DNA of 64,000 nt from [Phialemoniopsis] sp. UDSM-2020 (taxonomy: Eukaryota; Ascomycota; Sordariomycetes; Thyridiales; Thyridiaceae), in assembly GCA_018873225.1 (NCBI GenBank), contig JAEILZ010000001.1, positions 7,130,001 through 7,194,000 of the forward strand. Reading direction: 5' to 3'. Of this stretch, positions 21,829 through 33,426 are shown in pieces. The translations under genes and the position numbers were made by a program. Numbering within the stretch: the first letter of the stretch is position 1; each line of letters starts with the position of its first letter. The notes beneath the pieces were generated by a model. The model saw only the letters and a program-made list of their open reading frames with translations. It was not told the origin of the DNA and searched no databases.

Positions 21829-22108
21829 CCCAGATGATGCGTGCCGGGAGAAGCGAGCCCGTGGCTGGCCCAACCCGAAATGAAGAGAACCCGTCCAGCG
21901 GTTTAGGATCCAGCTGCTGCTGCGCTTTCCCGCCAATGCGGATACTGCACGCGTGAACGTCGAGACTTCCGTGGTGAGTTTCCGAGATTTCTCTACGGGG
22001 AAATAAAGCCAACGACGACTGAGAGGCGATCTCAAAAAGGTTTGGCGTGCCCGTGTTGTGTACTTGAGAAAAGTGATGGTGATTGTGTAAAAGCCGTCGC
22101 TGAGTCAT
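21829..22108 (-). other. SUA5 leader: possible mitochondrial N-terminal extension / upstream ORF
   Basis: An upstream ATG at 22108-22106 opens a 95-codon frame whose stop (21823-21821) overlaps the SUA5 ATG. If a 52-nt intron (donor GTAGAG at 21996, CTCAC branch-like, acceptor TGCAG ending 21945) is spliced, the upstream ATG joins the SUA5 frame. The joined N-terminus begins MTQRRLLHNHHHF and ends QPRARFSRHASSG just before MTRV. It is basic and looks like a mitochondrial presequence with a cleavage region. The weak donor makes this tentative; unspliced RNA would have an overlapping upstream ORF. Confidence 0.4.
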
Positions 22109-22394
22109 AAGAAATTTTTAGGTACCTCGAATTTCCAGATCTAGATTCAATAAGATGTCGTGCTTGACACCACACCCACTCAACCAGAACACCTACAAAC
22201 CTTCTGGAGACTCGTCTCTGAGTTCGTCATGCAATGAGACGTGCCATTTCATGACTACAAATAAATAGGAAACATATGCATTTTGTGGTATCATAATGTC
22301 GTGCATGGCGCTCTGGGGGCCGCGCAAACTACAATCGTGCCCTATTGAAACCGTAACAAATCCTACACCTTGGTGACATCTCCATGCCATCAAA

Positions 22395-24815
22395 CTATTC
22401 TTCCGCCTGCAAGTCAAATGCCGAGCTACTTCGCACCGGTAGACTGGATATGTGGCCCTTAGCAAAGCTGATGTGTTCTTGGAAGCTGGCGAGCATGCGC
22501 TGCAGCTCAGCCTTGACCTCGTCGCGGTCCGCCAGGCCTTCCAAGACCCTGGCCGATGGCGCATCCGGTCGCGGGGGCAGCGCAGCAGTCAGGTCGTCCG
22601 AGTCTTCAGACTCATCCGGTGCACCCGCCTGGTGCCGACTGCGCCGGTCAGGCATGGCTAGATAGTCAGAGTCGATGTACTCGTCGCCTGAATACAGCCC
22701 CGTGTCGTCGAGATAGCTGTCAATGGCTCGTCGACGTGATATCTCGTCCCGCACGGCAAGGTCGCCAAGCCCTGTGATGCCTTCGGGCGCTCTGCCGAGC
22801 TGTGCAAAGTCAGAGTCGTCCGACACGTAGATGGAGGGTTCGCGGTTCCCGGACGGCACGTTTTGATACAGCGTGGAATGGCGCTCGAGTTCAAACGGAT
22901 TCGCCGCCCCGAAGTCAGATCCGGTCACGGAGCCGGCATCGGAGTGGGCCGTGGATGGCCTGCTCAGGTCGGGCATGGGCTCGGGAAGGCTCTCGTCCAA
23001 ATCGATCAAGCTGCTCATGGACGCACGGTTGTCCTGCACCCGAGGCACGGCCAGATCATACGTCTGGGAGGGGAGCACCACGGGGTCTGTCGGGTGGTGC
23101 ACCAGAGGCGGGCGCTCGCCAGAACCCGGGGTCACCGCGGGCGCGGGGCCGCGATCTTCATGGAAGGGAAATCGAAACATCTCCGGGTTGGCAGATGCAG
23201 GGGCCGCCATGGAAGGAAACTTCCAGTCTTGAGTGCGTCGGTTGTCCTTGAGGTCGGCCGGGTCGCTTAGCGGGGGATTGTTGAACTCGGTAGACTCTGC
23301 GTTGTCGTAGTCGGTAGAGATGCGCGGACCGGCGCGGATGGTCTCCATGTCCGCAAACTGCGAGAGATCGCTGCCGTGAAGCGAGGCGTCGAGATCGATC
23401 AGAGACTCTCGAGGCGGCGCGTGATTGGAGTTGTCGCGAAGGGGGAGGTCCGAGGCGGCTGGCGGCGGCATGACTTTCCCATAGTAAGCCCGCGCGTTTT
23501 CTTCATAGTTTGATATGGTGTTGGGATCAAACACTTTTTCCAGCGGTGCCTTGAGGACGGGTAGCTGCGGAGGGGGACGCCTGCGTCCCTTGCCCCGCGG
23601 CCGCGAAGGCTCGTCGCTGAAGTCGGCCGAGAGGTCGACCTGCGAGCCGTACACGTCGTAAACTGCCTGCGCGTCCGAGTTGTCAAATACGCGCGGGTCG
23701 TGCTCCATGGTCGTGCTAAAGTTCCACTCGTCGTTGGCCAGGGCGGTGGACGAGAAGTCGGGGGTAGGGCCCTGAGCTCCGCCAGGTGCGAAGAGCGACT
23801 TTCTGCTACCTCCTTGCGACTCCCACAGCTTGAAGCCCTTGACCAAGACTGCGAGGGACGAGGCCGGGTAGGCAACACTAGTGTTGGCAATGTAGGGGTG
23901 ATGCTGGACCTGCTCGATGGTTGGTCTGTTCTTGGGGTCTTCCTCGAGGCAGAAGGCTACGAGGTCCTTGAGCTGAGCTGAATAGTGGTCGCCCTCGAGG
24001 CGGGGAGTGTGCTGCTTGAGGTAGTTGCCGAGCTGCGGGATGTTGAACCCCGTCATGACGTTTGGGGGCAGACCGGAGGCGATCTCAAAGACCATAGAAC
24101 CGAAGGCCCAAATATCAACCTCGCAGCCATAGGCAGCCGACTCATCAAAAAGCTCGGGGGCCATCCAGTGCGGGGTGCCGATAAAGGTTGAACGCTTGTC
24201 AAACTTGGTCTCGATGACGCCAGCGACACCAAAGTCGCAAAGCTGCACGCCGCCGTCTTCAGTCACCAAGACATTGGCGCACTTTATATCGCGGTGAATG
24301 ATGCCCTGGCGATGGACCCAGTAGATGGCCTCGGCGACCTCGCGGAGGATGGGGATGATCCATTTCTCCTGCAGGCCGCCGGGCGCCGTCGGCTTCATCA
24401 GGGTCGCTACGCTGCCGCCGGCGCAATACTCGGTGATCATCCACATCGAGTGGCCGACGGGCAGGGCGTCGAGGACGTGGTTGACATTCTTGGCACCGCC
24501 CTCGCTGAGAAGCTTGAGGGCATTGACCTCCTTGAGAAACTCGCTGTATGTGTCGGCGAGCTTTGGATTCAGTGTATCGGAGTCATCGATATCAATCATC
24601 TTGACGGCCACCAGTTTGCTGGTGTTGAGGTCGGTCGCCTTGTATACGCGGCCGAAACTGCCCTTGCCGATGAGTTCCTGGAGACGGTAGGGCGGCGCAT
24701 CCTTGCCAGCCTTTTTGCTCTCCTCGAGAACCAAGACCTGCATCTTCTTGGCATCTTCAATGGCCTTTTGCTTGGTGACCGAGAAATCGGCGCCGAATAC
24801 CGAGAGATGCGCCAT
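22395..24815 (-). CDS. STE20/GCK-type serine/threonine protein kinase
   Basis: A single 806-aa exon. The kinase domain covers residues 43-310: glycine loop IGKGSFGRV (49-57), ATP-binding Lys72 in VAVK, catalytic loop HRDIKCAN (174-181), DFG 194-196, and the STE20-type signature GTPHWMAPE (213-221). All catalytic residues are present. The remaining 500 residues are mostly disordered, acidic and Ser/Pro-rich, with repeated short motifs such as SLIDLDASL and SLIDLDESL. The end is a helical stretch (DEVKAELQRMLASFQEHISF). Kinases of this group act in septation, polarity and stress MAPK pathways; I cannot assign it to Sid1, Nak1/Kic1 or another subgroup with confidence. The 41-residue N-terminal extension before the kinase is distinctive. 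Confidence 0.9.
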   Translation of the reverse strand: MAHLSVFGADFSVTKQKAIEDAKKMQVLVLEESKKAGKDAPPYRLQELIGKGSFGRVYKATDLNTSKLVAVKMIDIDDSDTLNPKLADTYSEFLKEVNALKLLSEGGAKNVNHVLDALPVGHSMWMITEYCAGGSVATLMKPTAPGGLQEKWIIPILREVAEAIYWVHRQGIIHRDIKCANVLVTEDGGVQLCDFGVAGVIETKFDKRSTFIGTPHWMAPELFDESAAYGCEVDIWAFGSMVFEIASGLPPNVMTGFNIPQLGNYLKQHTPRLEGDHYSAQLKDLVAFCLEEDPKNRPTIEQVQHHPYIANTSVAYPASSLAVLVKGFKLWESQGGSRKSLFAPGGAQGPTPDFSSTALANDEWNFSTTMEHDPRVFDNSDAQAVYDVYGSQVDLSADFSDEPSRPRGKGRRRPPPQLPVLKAPLEKVFDPNTISNYEENARAYYGKVMPPPAASDLPLRDNSNHAPPRESLIDLDASLHGSDLSQFADMETIRAGPRISTDYDNAESTEFNNPPLSDPADLKDNRRTQDWKFPSMAAPASANPEMFRFPFHEDRGPAPAVTPGSGERPPLVHHPTDPVVLPSQTYDLAVPRVQDNRASMSSLIDLDESLPEPMPDLSRPSTAHSDAGSVTGSDFGAANPFELERHSTLYQNVPSGNREPSIYVSDDSDFAQLGRAPEGITGLGDLAVRDEISRRRAIDSYLDDTGLYSGDEYIDSDYLAMPDRRSRHQAGAPDESEDSDDLTAALPPRPDAPSARVLEGLADRDEVKAELQRMLASFQEHISFAKGHISSLPVRSSSAFDLQAEE

Positions 24816-25613
24816 CCTGGCGGCTGGTGCCGTGCGCAGGCCTGCAAGCAGCGCGCGGCGGCGAACCCGGAGCGATCACAACCGAAAATGTGGCCGAGGA
24901 CGTATCACTAATCAAAGGCTATCTCATCAACAGAGACCCTTGTTGCAGAGCGTAGTTCTGGTCATGTTTGGGTGAGATTGCTGCGCATTGCGAGAGCAGG
25001 AAACATGAAACTGTCGACGATGAATCAATTGATGAATGAGCGAAAGGGGTCCACGCCGTCGATGGTTCTGGACCCTTGAGCCACCCGCCACCCTTGGACC
25101 AATCAATCATTCGACAGGTCAATTGATGCGGTGACCCCACCCCCCGAATCCCCACGCAAGCCACGTCCTAGAATTCCATCGTCAACATCATGACCTATCT
25201 TACATACCTGAAAATCAGAACTCGACTTTTAAAATGTGTGGTACAACCAGAACCTCGAAATTTGGAGCGTGCAATTCTAATAGTTACACGAGTTCGTGAC
25301 AATTCATCGATGGCTAGGACTGATCGATCTTGGTCGTTACTTTATTTAGTCTGGACCGCTAACGCAGGGACCAAGGGCCACTGAGTCCGGGGCTTGACAG
25401 CTGGAGGTCCTAGCACCAAACCTCCATCCCTAGTTTCCGGATGATACACATACCGTATCAACACATCCATGACCACTATTGATGGCCTGTCTCGATTCCT
25501 TTCTAGTATCTCAGGCGAACTAGTTCTTGGTCTCCTTTATGTCTACTTAGTATTTGCGCGGGATTGGCTATTTGCGTAGAACTTCCACCATCGTGCTTCC
25601 ACGCCTCTCCATC
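24816..25613. other. Intergenic: kinase promoter and DUF7053 upstream region
   Basis: A divergent 0.8-kb gap. A low-complexity C-rich run (CCCCACCCCCCGAATCCCC) lies near 25134-25153. No gene or RNA is recognised. Confidence 0.5.
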
Positions 25614-26209
25614 ATGTCATGTTGGTCTACGCTATCCCACCAGCTAAGAAAGCTCACTGACATGACCCCCCAGTCCTCAACACCACGTCCACAATATGCC
25701 ACAGCTCCACGCTCCCAGAGGGCACCACCCGTGAGCAGGCCATCGCCATGCTGCAGGACCACGCCTTCTTCCTGGAATGCAACCTGCACATGATCAACTT
25801 TGAGCCCATCGCCAACCCGGACATACCCCTCACCGTGCCGGACAGCATCCCCGTCACGGGCGAGAGCAAGGCCTACCGCGTCACCGACCTCGTGCACACC
25901 CTGCCCGCCGGCCTCTGGGACTCCAACGTCGTGAGCACGTACGAGATCACGGACAAGGCCGACGGCATCTTCGTGCGCATCCGGAGCCCCATGTCCATCG
26001 TCATGGACACGGTGTGGACCATCAAGGAGGCCAGCGGCGGCGCTGGTGCCCTCGAGCTCGAGGAGGCTCTCGAGATCCACTGCTCCAGACTACTGATGGG
26101 CACGGTGAGGGGTCTCTGTGAGGGCGGCTGGAGCAAGATTCATGCCAAGATGCTGGATAGGCTGAGGAAGGAGGCCGGTAATAGCGCAATGACGCAAGAG
26201 TCTGTTTGA
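25614..26209 (+). CDS. DUF7053-type conserved fungal protein
   Basis: The main exon (25674-26209) encodes TREQAIAMLQDHAFFLECN, FEPIANPDIPLTVPDSIPVT, YRVTDLVHTLPAGLWDSNVV and a C-terminal helical part (LEIHCSRLLMGTVRGLCEGG). This is the plan of the fungal DUF7053 family, a START/SRPBCC-like fold of unknown function. There is no ATG at the conserved N-terminus of this exon. A 7-nt first exon ATGTCAT (25614-25620) joined across a 53-nt intron (donor GTTGGT, acceptor CCCCCAG) gives MSFLNTTSTICHSSTLPEG, 180 aa in all. The donor is atypical, so the start is an inference. It converges with PEX1, with 136 bases between the stop codons. Confidence 0.7.
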
Positions 26210-26345
26210 ATAGAGGGCAAATAGATCAGAGGATCGGCACGGGCCGATAGAAGAGCTGCTTTCACTGCTTTTGATTTCTATGCCTGTTTTTCATATATAG
26301 ATGCATTTTAGAGTCTATAGCATCCTGGCCCTGCCAGTATCTTTC

Positions 26346-29300
26346 TTACATGAGGCTGCTCCGCCCGCCGATTTCCATGCTACCCTGTCCGTCCTTCATG
26401 TCCCCGCTCCGTCCGACGACAAACTCGCGGTATATCCTCTCGAGACGCATGCGCTCCTGGGTGCTGATGCTAGCCCGGGTACCCTCCAGCGCCTTGATGA
26501 AATGCTTCCATCCAATGACCACCTCCTTGTGCTCGGTCTTGGGCCCGTCGGCTCCATTGATGTCATCGGCCCCGCCGCCGCCCTTGAGCGCCTTGCTGCG
26601 CTGCCTCGCTACTTTGATGCCCTTCAGCTTCGCAGCGATGGCCGCCTGCTCCGCGAGCTGTACAGATCTCGACTTGACTTGTTCCCCGTCGCCCGCAGCC
26701 TCGTCGCCGCCGTAGCGGAACTGCACAAACTTCTTGGCCGCCGCCAGGGACGTCGCCTTGCGCGCGCCGGCTCCCCGGCGGTTGGCGGCCGAGCCTGAGC
26801 CCTGTTCGGGATCGTCGAGCACGTCGTGGATGGCCTCGAGCTGCGCGTTGGACACGAGCGCCTGCAGGTCCGCGCCGGAGAAGCCGTCCGTCCTCCGGGC
26901 CAGCTCCAAGAGGTCGTCGCCCGAGTTCAAAAAGTCCTCGCTGAGCTTGGCCTTCTTAGCCAGAGCCTTGATGATATCGAGGCGGTCTTCGACGTTGGGG
27001 AAGTCGCACAGCAATGACTTGTCCAGGCGCCCAGGTCGCAGCAGCGCAGGGTCGATGAGATCCGGTCGGGATGTCGCGGCCAGGACGTAGACACCAGAGA
27101 GGCCCTCGGCACCATCCATCTGCGTAAGAAGCTGGTTGACGACGCGGTCCGTCACGCCCGTCGAATCGTGGCCACGCTTGGGCGCGATCGAGTCGAACTC
27201 GTCAAAGAAGAGCACGCAAGGCCTGGCCGCCTGGGCTCGTTCAAATAGATCGCGCACGCTCTTTTCCGACGCGCCAATGTACTTGTTCAGGATCTCGGGG
27301 CCCTTGACGCTGATGAAGTTGAGCCCACACTCGCCAGCCACAGCGCTGGCGAGCAGCGTCTTGCCGCAACCCGGATACCCGTAGAGGAGCAGGCCCGACC
27401 GCAGGCGGAGGGGGCACTGCGCAAAGATGGGTGCGTATTTCGTCGGGTACTCTAGCGTCTCGAGGAGGACGCGGCGGGTCTCCTGCAGGCCGCCAATCGA
27501 CGAAAAGGTCGTCGTCGAGCTCTGCAGCGTGACGTTGCGCAGCGAAGCAGGCGTGAAGCCCTCGAGAGCCTTATCAAAGTCCACGCGCGCCAGCTCGACG
27601 GAGCCGGAGCCGTCGTCGAGCGGCGAGTCGGTCACCGATCGCATGAGCGCCTCGTTCCGCGCACGAGCCACGAGCAGGTTGAGGTCCCCGGGCATGTAGC
27701 CATCCGTCTGCCCGGCGATATCCAAAAAGTCCAGATCATCCTGCAGCACGAACCCTGTTGACTCTGGAGCAGAGTAGTGCCTGCTCGTCTGGCTGGCACC
27801 GTCCATCCACGCGCCGTCCTCACTCCGCGCGCTACCGTCGGCGGTCGTCGGCCGACTCCCGCCGTCGCTGGTCGGAGGTCGGAATCTGTCCTGGGCCGGC
27901 ACCGAGTTCTGTTGCGCGATGGCCTCCATCACCTTTCTTCTCGCCTCCTTGTCGGGCGCTTTAAGTGCCACAATCTCCCTCACGACGTGGCCACCCACGA
28001 CAACGTTGTGGAGCGACTCTTTGCCCTGGGCCGTGGCAAGAAGCACCACGTTGCTGTCTCTGCCGCAGTACTGGCGCACGATGGACGAGATGGCCTCGCT
28101 GATCTGCCGGCTCCGGCCGTTCTCGTTGCCCACCTGCAGCTCCGTCTCGACGGGGCACAGACGGTCCAGGTCATCGAGCACGACGACGGCTTTGCCGCCC
28201 AGTCTGGCGCCCCAGCTCGCCTCGGTGAACAGCTTGGTCAGCGTCTCCTTGATGTTCGTGATCCTGCTCTCGTCGTTGACCAGCTTCCGGCAGGGGAAGT
28301 AAGTCGCGTGGAAGAGCTGGTCGCGCTTCAGCCTCTCGGCCAGATCCCGCGCGACAGAAGTCTTGCCGGCTCCCAGCGCCCCGGTCAAGAGGACGGATGA
28401 GAGGTGCGAGAGATGGGACTCGAGCTCGACCATCAAGGCATCAATACCCACGAGGACGTCACCGTCCTTGGAGCCGCCGTGGGCACCTGCGTCGTCTCGC
28501 CCGGCTGGGGGAGGTATGGGCGCCTGGACCTCTATGGACACCTGGTGGTCGTGCGCGTAGATCCAGTGACCGGGGTCCTTGGAGCCCTGAGAGACCTTGG
28601 GCGGCGGGTCGAACCGCAGAATGCCACCCGTCCAGCCGTACGGGGCATCCATGCCCTCGTGAACCCCTAGGACCAGCCCGTCCGTCAGTGGCCCATCCAG
28701 CAGACCCTTTGATGTCTTTCCCGCGTAGATATGCTTGATGCGCTTTGCCGACTCCTCCCGTTCCGCCTTGGACTCGCCACCGAACCGAAAGCCCAGCGGC
28801 TGGGTAGCATGATCGTCTTGGAAAGGGAATATTTTCAGTTTTTGTACGGATCCGCGTTGCAGCGGTGGCGACGCCGGCTCTAGCTTGACGACGCCCCCGA
28901 CCATCCCGCGGCATCCCAGAGCCGTACACAGCGGTGCCGACAACGCGGTCAGTTGCCCACTCGGAGGATCATCCCAGGCGCGTAGCTGAGCGACAACCTT
29001 TGTCGCCGTCTCGGGTGGCGGTGTCGCGTCGGCCCCATTGACCTGTTTCTGCCCATCCGCCCTGGCCGACAAATTGCCGGGTCGCAGTATGTGTGCCGTC
29101 ACCCATTTCACCCCTCGGAAATCTTGAGAGAAAAGTTGGTCGCGGTCGACCCACACTGTCAGATCCTCGGCGCCCGCCTCATCGTCGAAATAGTCGTCGA
29201 GATAGGTCCGCGAGACGCCTCTAAGGAACAGTGCCGGCTTGCGCTCTTCTCTGCCGCTTTTCCGCCTGGCCGTACTCGCGGAACTCTTGCCGCTCTTCTT

Positions 29301-30124
29301 TGAGGTACTGGCAACGCTTCTATTTTCCCGGCTGTTCCTGCTCGGCTTCGCGCGAACTTTGGGCGCGACAATGACCTCGGCATCGGGTGCGACCTTGGCA
29401 AACGGCGTGTCGGCAGGGAGCGCCGGCTCCAGCGATACGACCTTGACATTGGCGGTGGAGGTAGGTGAGAGATGCAAAGTCAGAGGATGTGCGTTCGAGG
29501 CGGCCCCAGACGGTGGATTATAGGCAGGGTTGGGCACGGCGCGCACCTGCGACTGCATGTTGAGCTCGAGAAAGGTCGCGTGTAGTTCTATCATCTCCCA
29601 GGCCTCAGGCGTGACGGGCTCAATGTTGATTGTGTGTACCAGGGGAGGGTCGACGTGGACGATGGCCGTGACCTTTTGCCCGTCATGGAGGCCGAGAGTG
29701 TCGGCCAGCACGGGATCAATCTCGACGAGGGCAACCTCCTGCTCCTTGACACCACCCCTTGACCCGCTGAAGCCATCGCGCTGGATCAGGGGCGCCAGCT
29801 TCTTCTTGCTCGGCATGCCAGTCCATCCCAGAAAGACGGAACGTTGCGCCGTCTTGGTCGAACCGGGGTCGGTCGCGCTGGTGGGGGCTGCGCCGCGGAA
29901 GTTGAGCTCGACAACCACGTTTTGCGCCGGCTATTCTACACGTCAGTCCCGGATTGCTTGGAGAGAGTGGGCGACAGGTTTGTCGCCATTGTGGTTTTAT
30001 GAGCGCATACCGTGTTGACATTGACCAGTATTGAGACCAGTGATGCGGGTAGGTTCACGAGACAATTCTTGAGGTGCGCCAAAGAAATCTCGGCACTGGC
30101 CGAAGGCGCCTTTCGGGGGGCCAT
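26346..30124 (-). CDS. PEX1: Peroxin 1, AAA+ ATPase of the peroxisomal export complex
   Basis: Encodes 1232 aa in two exons: 30124-30011 and 29930-26346. Exon 1 gives MAPRKAPSASAEI ... LVNVNT and joins PAQNVVVELNFRG, the double-psi barrel N-domain. Two AAA modules follow. D1 has Walker A GALGAGKTS and a modified Walker B (VVVLDDLDRL). D2 has canonical Walker A GYPGCGKTL, Walker B VLFFDEFDSIAPKRG and the conserved sensor/arginine-finger region (ATSRPDLIDPALLRPGRLDK). Pex1 with Pex6 forms the hexamer that extracts ubiquitinated Pex5 receptor from the peroxisome membrane. Length is that of fungal Pex1. It is divergent from MCM7 across a 709-bp gap. Confidence 0.96.
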
Positions 30125-30833
30125 GACGATGTGGCCGGCTGGAGGAGAAGGGCTGTGATGCAATGCTAGACCCGTCGATGCCGTATAATACAAAGACTGA
30201 GAGACACAGATAAGACGGAATCACCACTTGAGCTCTCCAGCGCCGTCCTTGGGGTTGCCTCACTCTGTGTGGACCACGAGAGCTGGTGCCAGTGCTGAAT
30301 TGGGGGAACCGGGGCAATTGGCATGTGCCGAGGCTCTCTACTCTTTCGGGTTGTTCGTGCGTCAGTGCGCCCAGCTGCGCATTGCTGTGGCTGGAGCTAC
30401 CGAACAAGCCAGATCCGTGGGGACCTGGACGCCACTAAAAAGGAGCGAAAAATTGCCCAAGCTCGGGGCAGCCACAGGTGGCTCAAGCTAACTACTACTT
30501 GTAAGTAATTCAATTAAACGCGAGAAAACGCGTCTTAGCGCCCCATGTCGCGTTGTGGATTCGCGAATTTACTGCACCACCCCTGGCCCTGGCGCCCCCA
30601 AACCAGCCTCCCTCCAGCATTGACAAGCCTTTCTTTATTGACCACTCTTTTAATGGATCGCAAGAACAACTGATCGACTCGAGACAAGGTTGATTCCTGT
30701 TTTCCTTCATCCCAAGTTTGCCAATCCCATTGCGCTCCTCTTCTATCAGAGTGTGTATTTGGTTATCTACCTATTGTCCTTCGATACATAGGAAGAGCAA
30801 GGGAGGCACGCAGTGCAAAGAGGAAGAGCAGCC
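30125..30833. promoter_or_regulatory. Divergent promoter region PEX1 / MCM7
   Basis: A 709-bp gap between divergent ATGs. It holds the CGCG-core cluster listed separately. No gene or RNA is seen. Confidence 0.6.
30518..30567. promoter_or_regulatory. MCB/MBF-like site cluster upstream of MCM7
   Basis: Four CGCG cores in 50 bp: ACGCGA (30518-30523), the perfect MluI box ACGCGT (30528-30533), TCGCGT (30548-30553) and TTCGCGAA (30560-30567). They lie 267-316 bp upstream of the MCM7 ATG, in an AT-rich setting. Confidence 0.6.
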
Positions 30834-33426
30834 ATGGCGCTCCTCACTTTCAGAACCAACATCGACTACGAGGCGCAATTATGTGAGTGCGACCATGCTT
30901 CTGCCACTCAATGTGTGAGTTGCCAGGCTGACTAGTATCCGCCTCTCCAAGCTGCCTTTGAGCACTTTCTGCAAGACTTCAAGACCACCCCCGAGCAGGC
31001 CATCACCCAGGCGCTCGGCAACATCAACATTGACGAGGATGACCTGAGCGACGAGTATGACTTTATGGACGAGGACGATGAGGCCCACCAGCGCCGAATG
31101 CAGGACAAGGCCCGGCGTAGGGCCCCGCAGCACAAGTACAAAGACATGCTGCAGAAGCTCGCCGACCGCAAAATTGACGAGGTCTGCATCGAGCTCGACG
31201 ATCTCGCAGCGTTCGAGGAGGACCTGAGCGAGAACCTGCAACTCACACAGGCCATCGAGACAAACACCAAGCACTACGTCGAGATCATGTCGAGGGCGAT
31301 TGACAAGGCGATGCCCGAGCCCAATGCCGACATCAGCTTCAAGGACGACGTCCTCGACGTGCTCATGGCCAGGCGGCAGATGCGCAACACGGAGCTGGCC
31401 GAGGCCGCCGAGACCATGGTGAACCCGACCATCATGGAGAACGTTTTTCCTGCAGAGCTTACCCGGCGCTACACCCTCGTCTTCAAGCCCAGGACGCCGA
31501 CAGGTGACAAGGCCGGGAAAGCCCTGGCCGTCCGCCAGGTCCGGGGCGACCACCTCGGTCACCTCATCACCGTGCGGGGTATCGCCACCAGGGTGACGGA
31601 CGTCAAGCCCATCACCCAGGTCAGCGCGTATACCTGCGAGAGCTGCGGCTGCGAGATCTTCCAGCCCGTTTCTGACAAGCAATTCACCCCGTTGACGGTC
31701 TGCCCGTCCAAAGACTGCAAGGCCAACCAGTCCAAGGGCCAGCTCAACCCGTCCTCGCGAGCCTCCAAATTCCTACCCTTCCAGGAGGTCAAGATCCAGG
31801 AGCTAGCGGAGCAGGTCCCCATCGGTCAGATCCCGCGAACCCTGACGGTGCTCTGCTACGGCAGCTCGGTGCGCAGGATCAACCCGGGTGACGTCGTCGA
31901 TATCGCCGGCATTTTCCTGCCCACGCCCTACACTGGCTTCCAGGCCATGCGCGCCGGTCTCTTGACCGACACGTACCTCGAGGCCCACCACATCCTGCAG
32001 CACAAGAAGGCCTACGACCAGATGACCATTGACCCCCAACTCGTCAGGAGGATCGACCAGTTCAGGCAGTCTGGACATGTCTACGAGTACCTGGCCAAGT
32101 CGATCGCGCCCGAGATCTTTGGCCACCTCGACGTCAAGAAGGCGCTGCTCCTGCTTCTCGTCGGCGGTGTCTCCAAGCAGATGGGTGACGGCATGAAGAT
32201 TCGTGGTGACATCAACATCTGCCTCATGGGTGACCCCGGTGTGGCCAAGTCGCAGTTGCTCAAGTACATCTCCAAGGTGGCACCCCGTGGCGTCTACACC
32301 TCTGGACGTGGTAGCAGCGGTGTCGGTCTGACGGCCGCCGTCATGCGCGACCCTGTCACTGACGAGATGGTCCTCGAGGGCGGCGCTCTCGTCCTGGCCG
32401 ACAACGGCATCTGCTGCATCGATGAGTTCGACAAGATGGACGACAATGACCGCACGGCCATTCACGAGGTCATGGAGCAGCAGACTATCAGCATCAGCAA
32501 GGCCGGCATCTCGACGACGCTCAATGCGCGCACCTCCATCCTCGCCGCCGCCAACCCGGTATACGGCCGCTACAACCCGCGCATCTCCCCCGTTGAGAAT
32601 ATCAACCTCCCCGCCGCGCTACTCTCGCGTTTCGATATTCTCTTCCTTCTCCTCGACACCCCGACTCGCGACACGGACGCGCAGCTCGCCAAGCACGTCG
32701 CCTACGTCCACATGCATAGCAAGCACCCGGACATCGGCACGGCCGACGGCGTCGTCTTCACGCCACACGAGGTCCGCTCTTACGTGGCCCAGGCGCGCAC
32801 CTTCCGCCCCGTCGTGCCCGAGAACGTCTCCGACTACCTCATCAAGACGTACGTGCGCCTGCGCGACCAGCAGAAGCGCGCCGAGAAGAAGGGCAAGCAG
32901 TTCACCCACACCACGCCGCGTACCCTGCTCGGCGTCGTCCGCCTGGCCCAGGCGCTCGCCCGACTGCGCTTCTCCAACACCGTCCTTCAGGACGACGTCG
33001 ACGAGGCCCTGCGGCTCATCGAGGCCAGCAAGGAGAGTCTGGCGGCCGAGTCGGGCTCCGGCGGCCGCAGGGCCCTCAACGCCAGCAGCAGGATCTACAA
33101 CCTCGTCAAAGCGCTTGCCGACACTGGCGCCTGCAGGGCCGACGACGCTGGCGACGAGGAGGAGGAGGAGGACCAGTACGGCGTGGAGCTGAGCCTGCGC
33201 AAGGTCAAGGAGCGCGTCATCGCCAAGGGCTTCACCGAGGACCAGTGGCTGACCGCATTGGATGAGTACACCTCTCTTGACGTAAGTAGTACCACCGCAA
33301 TATTTCTTATGGTTGACACATGGACTAACTGGAGTAAAATCACAGGTCTGGCAGACGTCTGGCAACGGCACGCGGCTCGCCTTCATCACTGCTAACAACA
33401 ACGATGACGATGAGATTGACTTTTAG
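30834..33426 (+). CDS. MCM7: MCM7, replicative helicase subunit
   Basis: Encodes 819 aa in three exons: 30834-30882, 30952-33281 and 33346-33426. The start MALLTFRTNIDYEAQL is spliced to SAFEHFLQDFKTT. The zinc-binding motif CESCGCEIF...C...C begins near residue 244. AAA+ motifs: Walker A GDPGVAKSQLL (about 443), Walker B CCIDEFDKMDD (about 504) and arginine finger LLSRFDILFLLL (about 575). The C-terminal MCM7 region includes an acidic DEEEEEDQYGVELS before a winged-helix tail, and the last exon ends NNNDDDEIDF. Mcm7 is part of the Mcm2-7 ring. Each catalytic element is intact. Confidence 0.97.
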
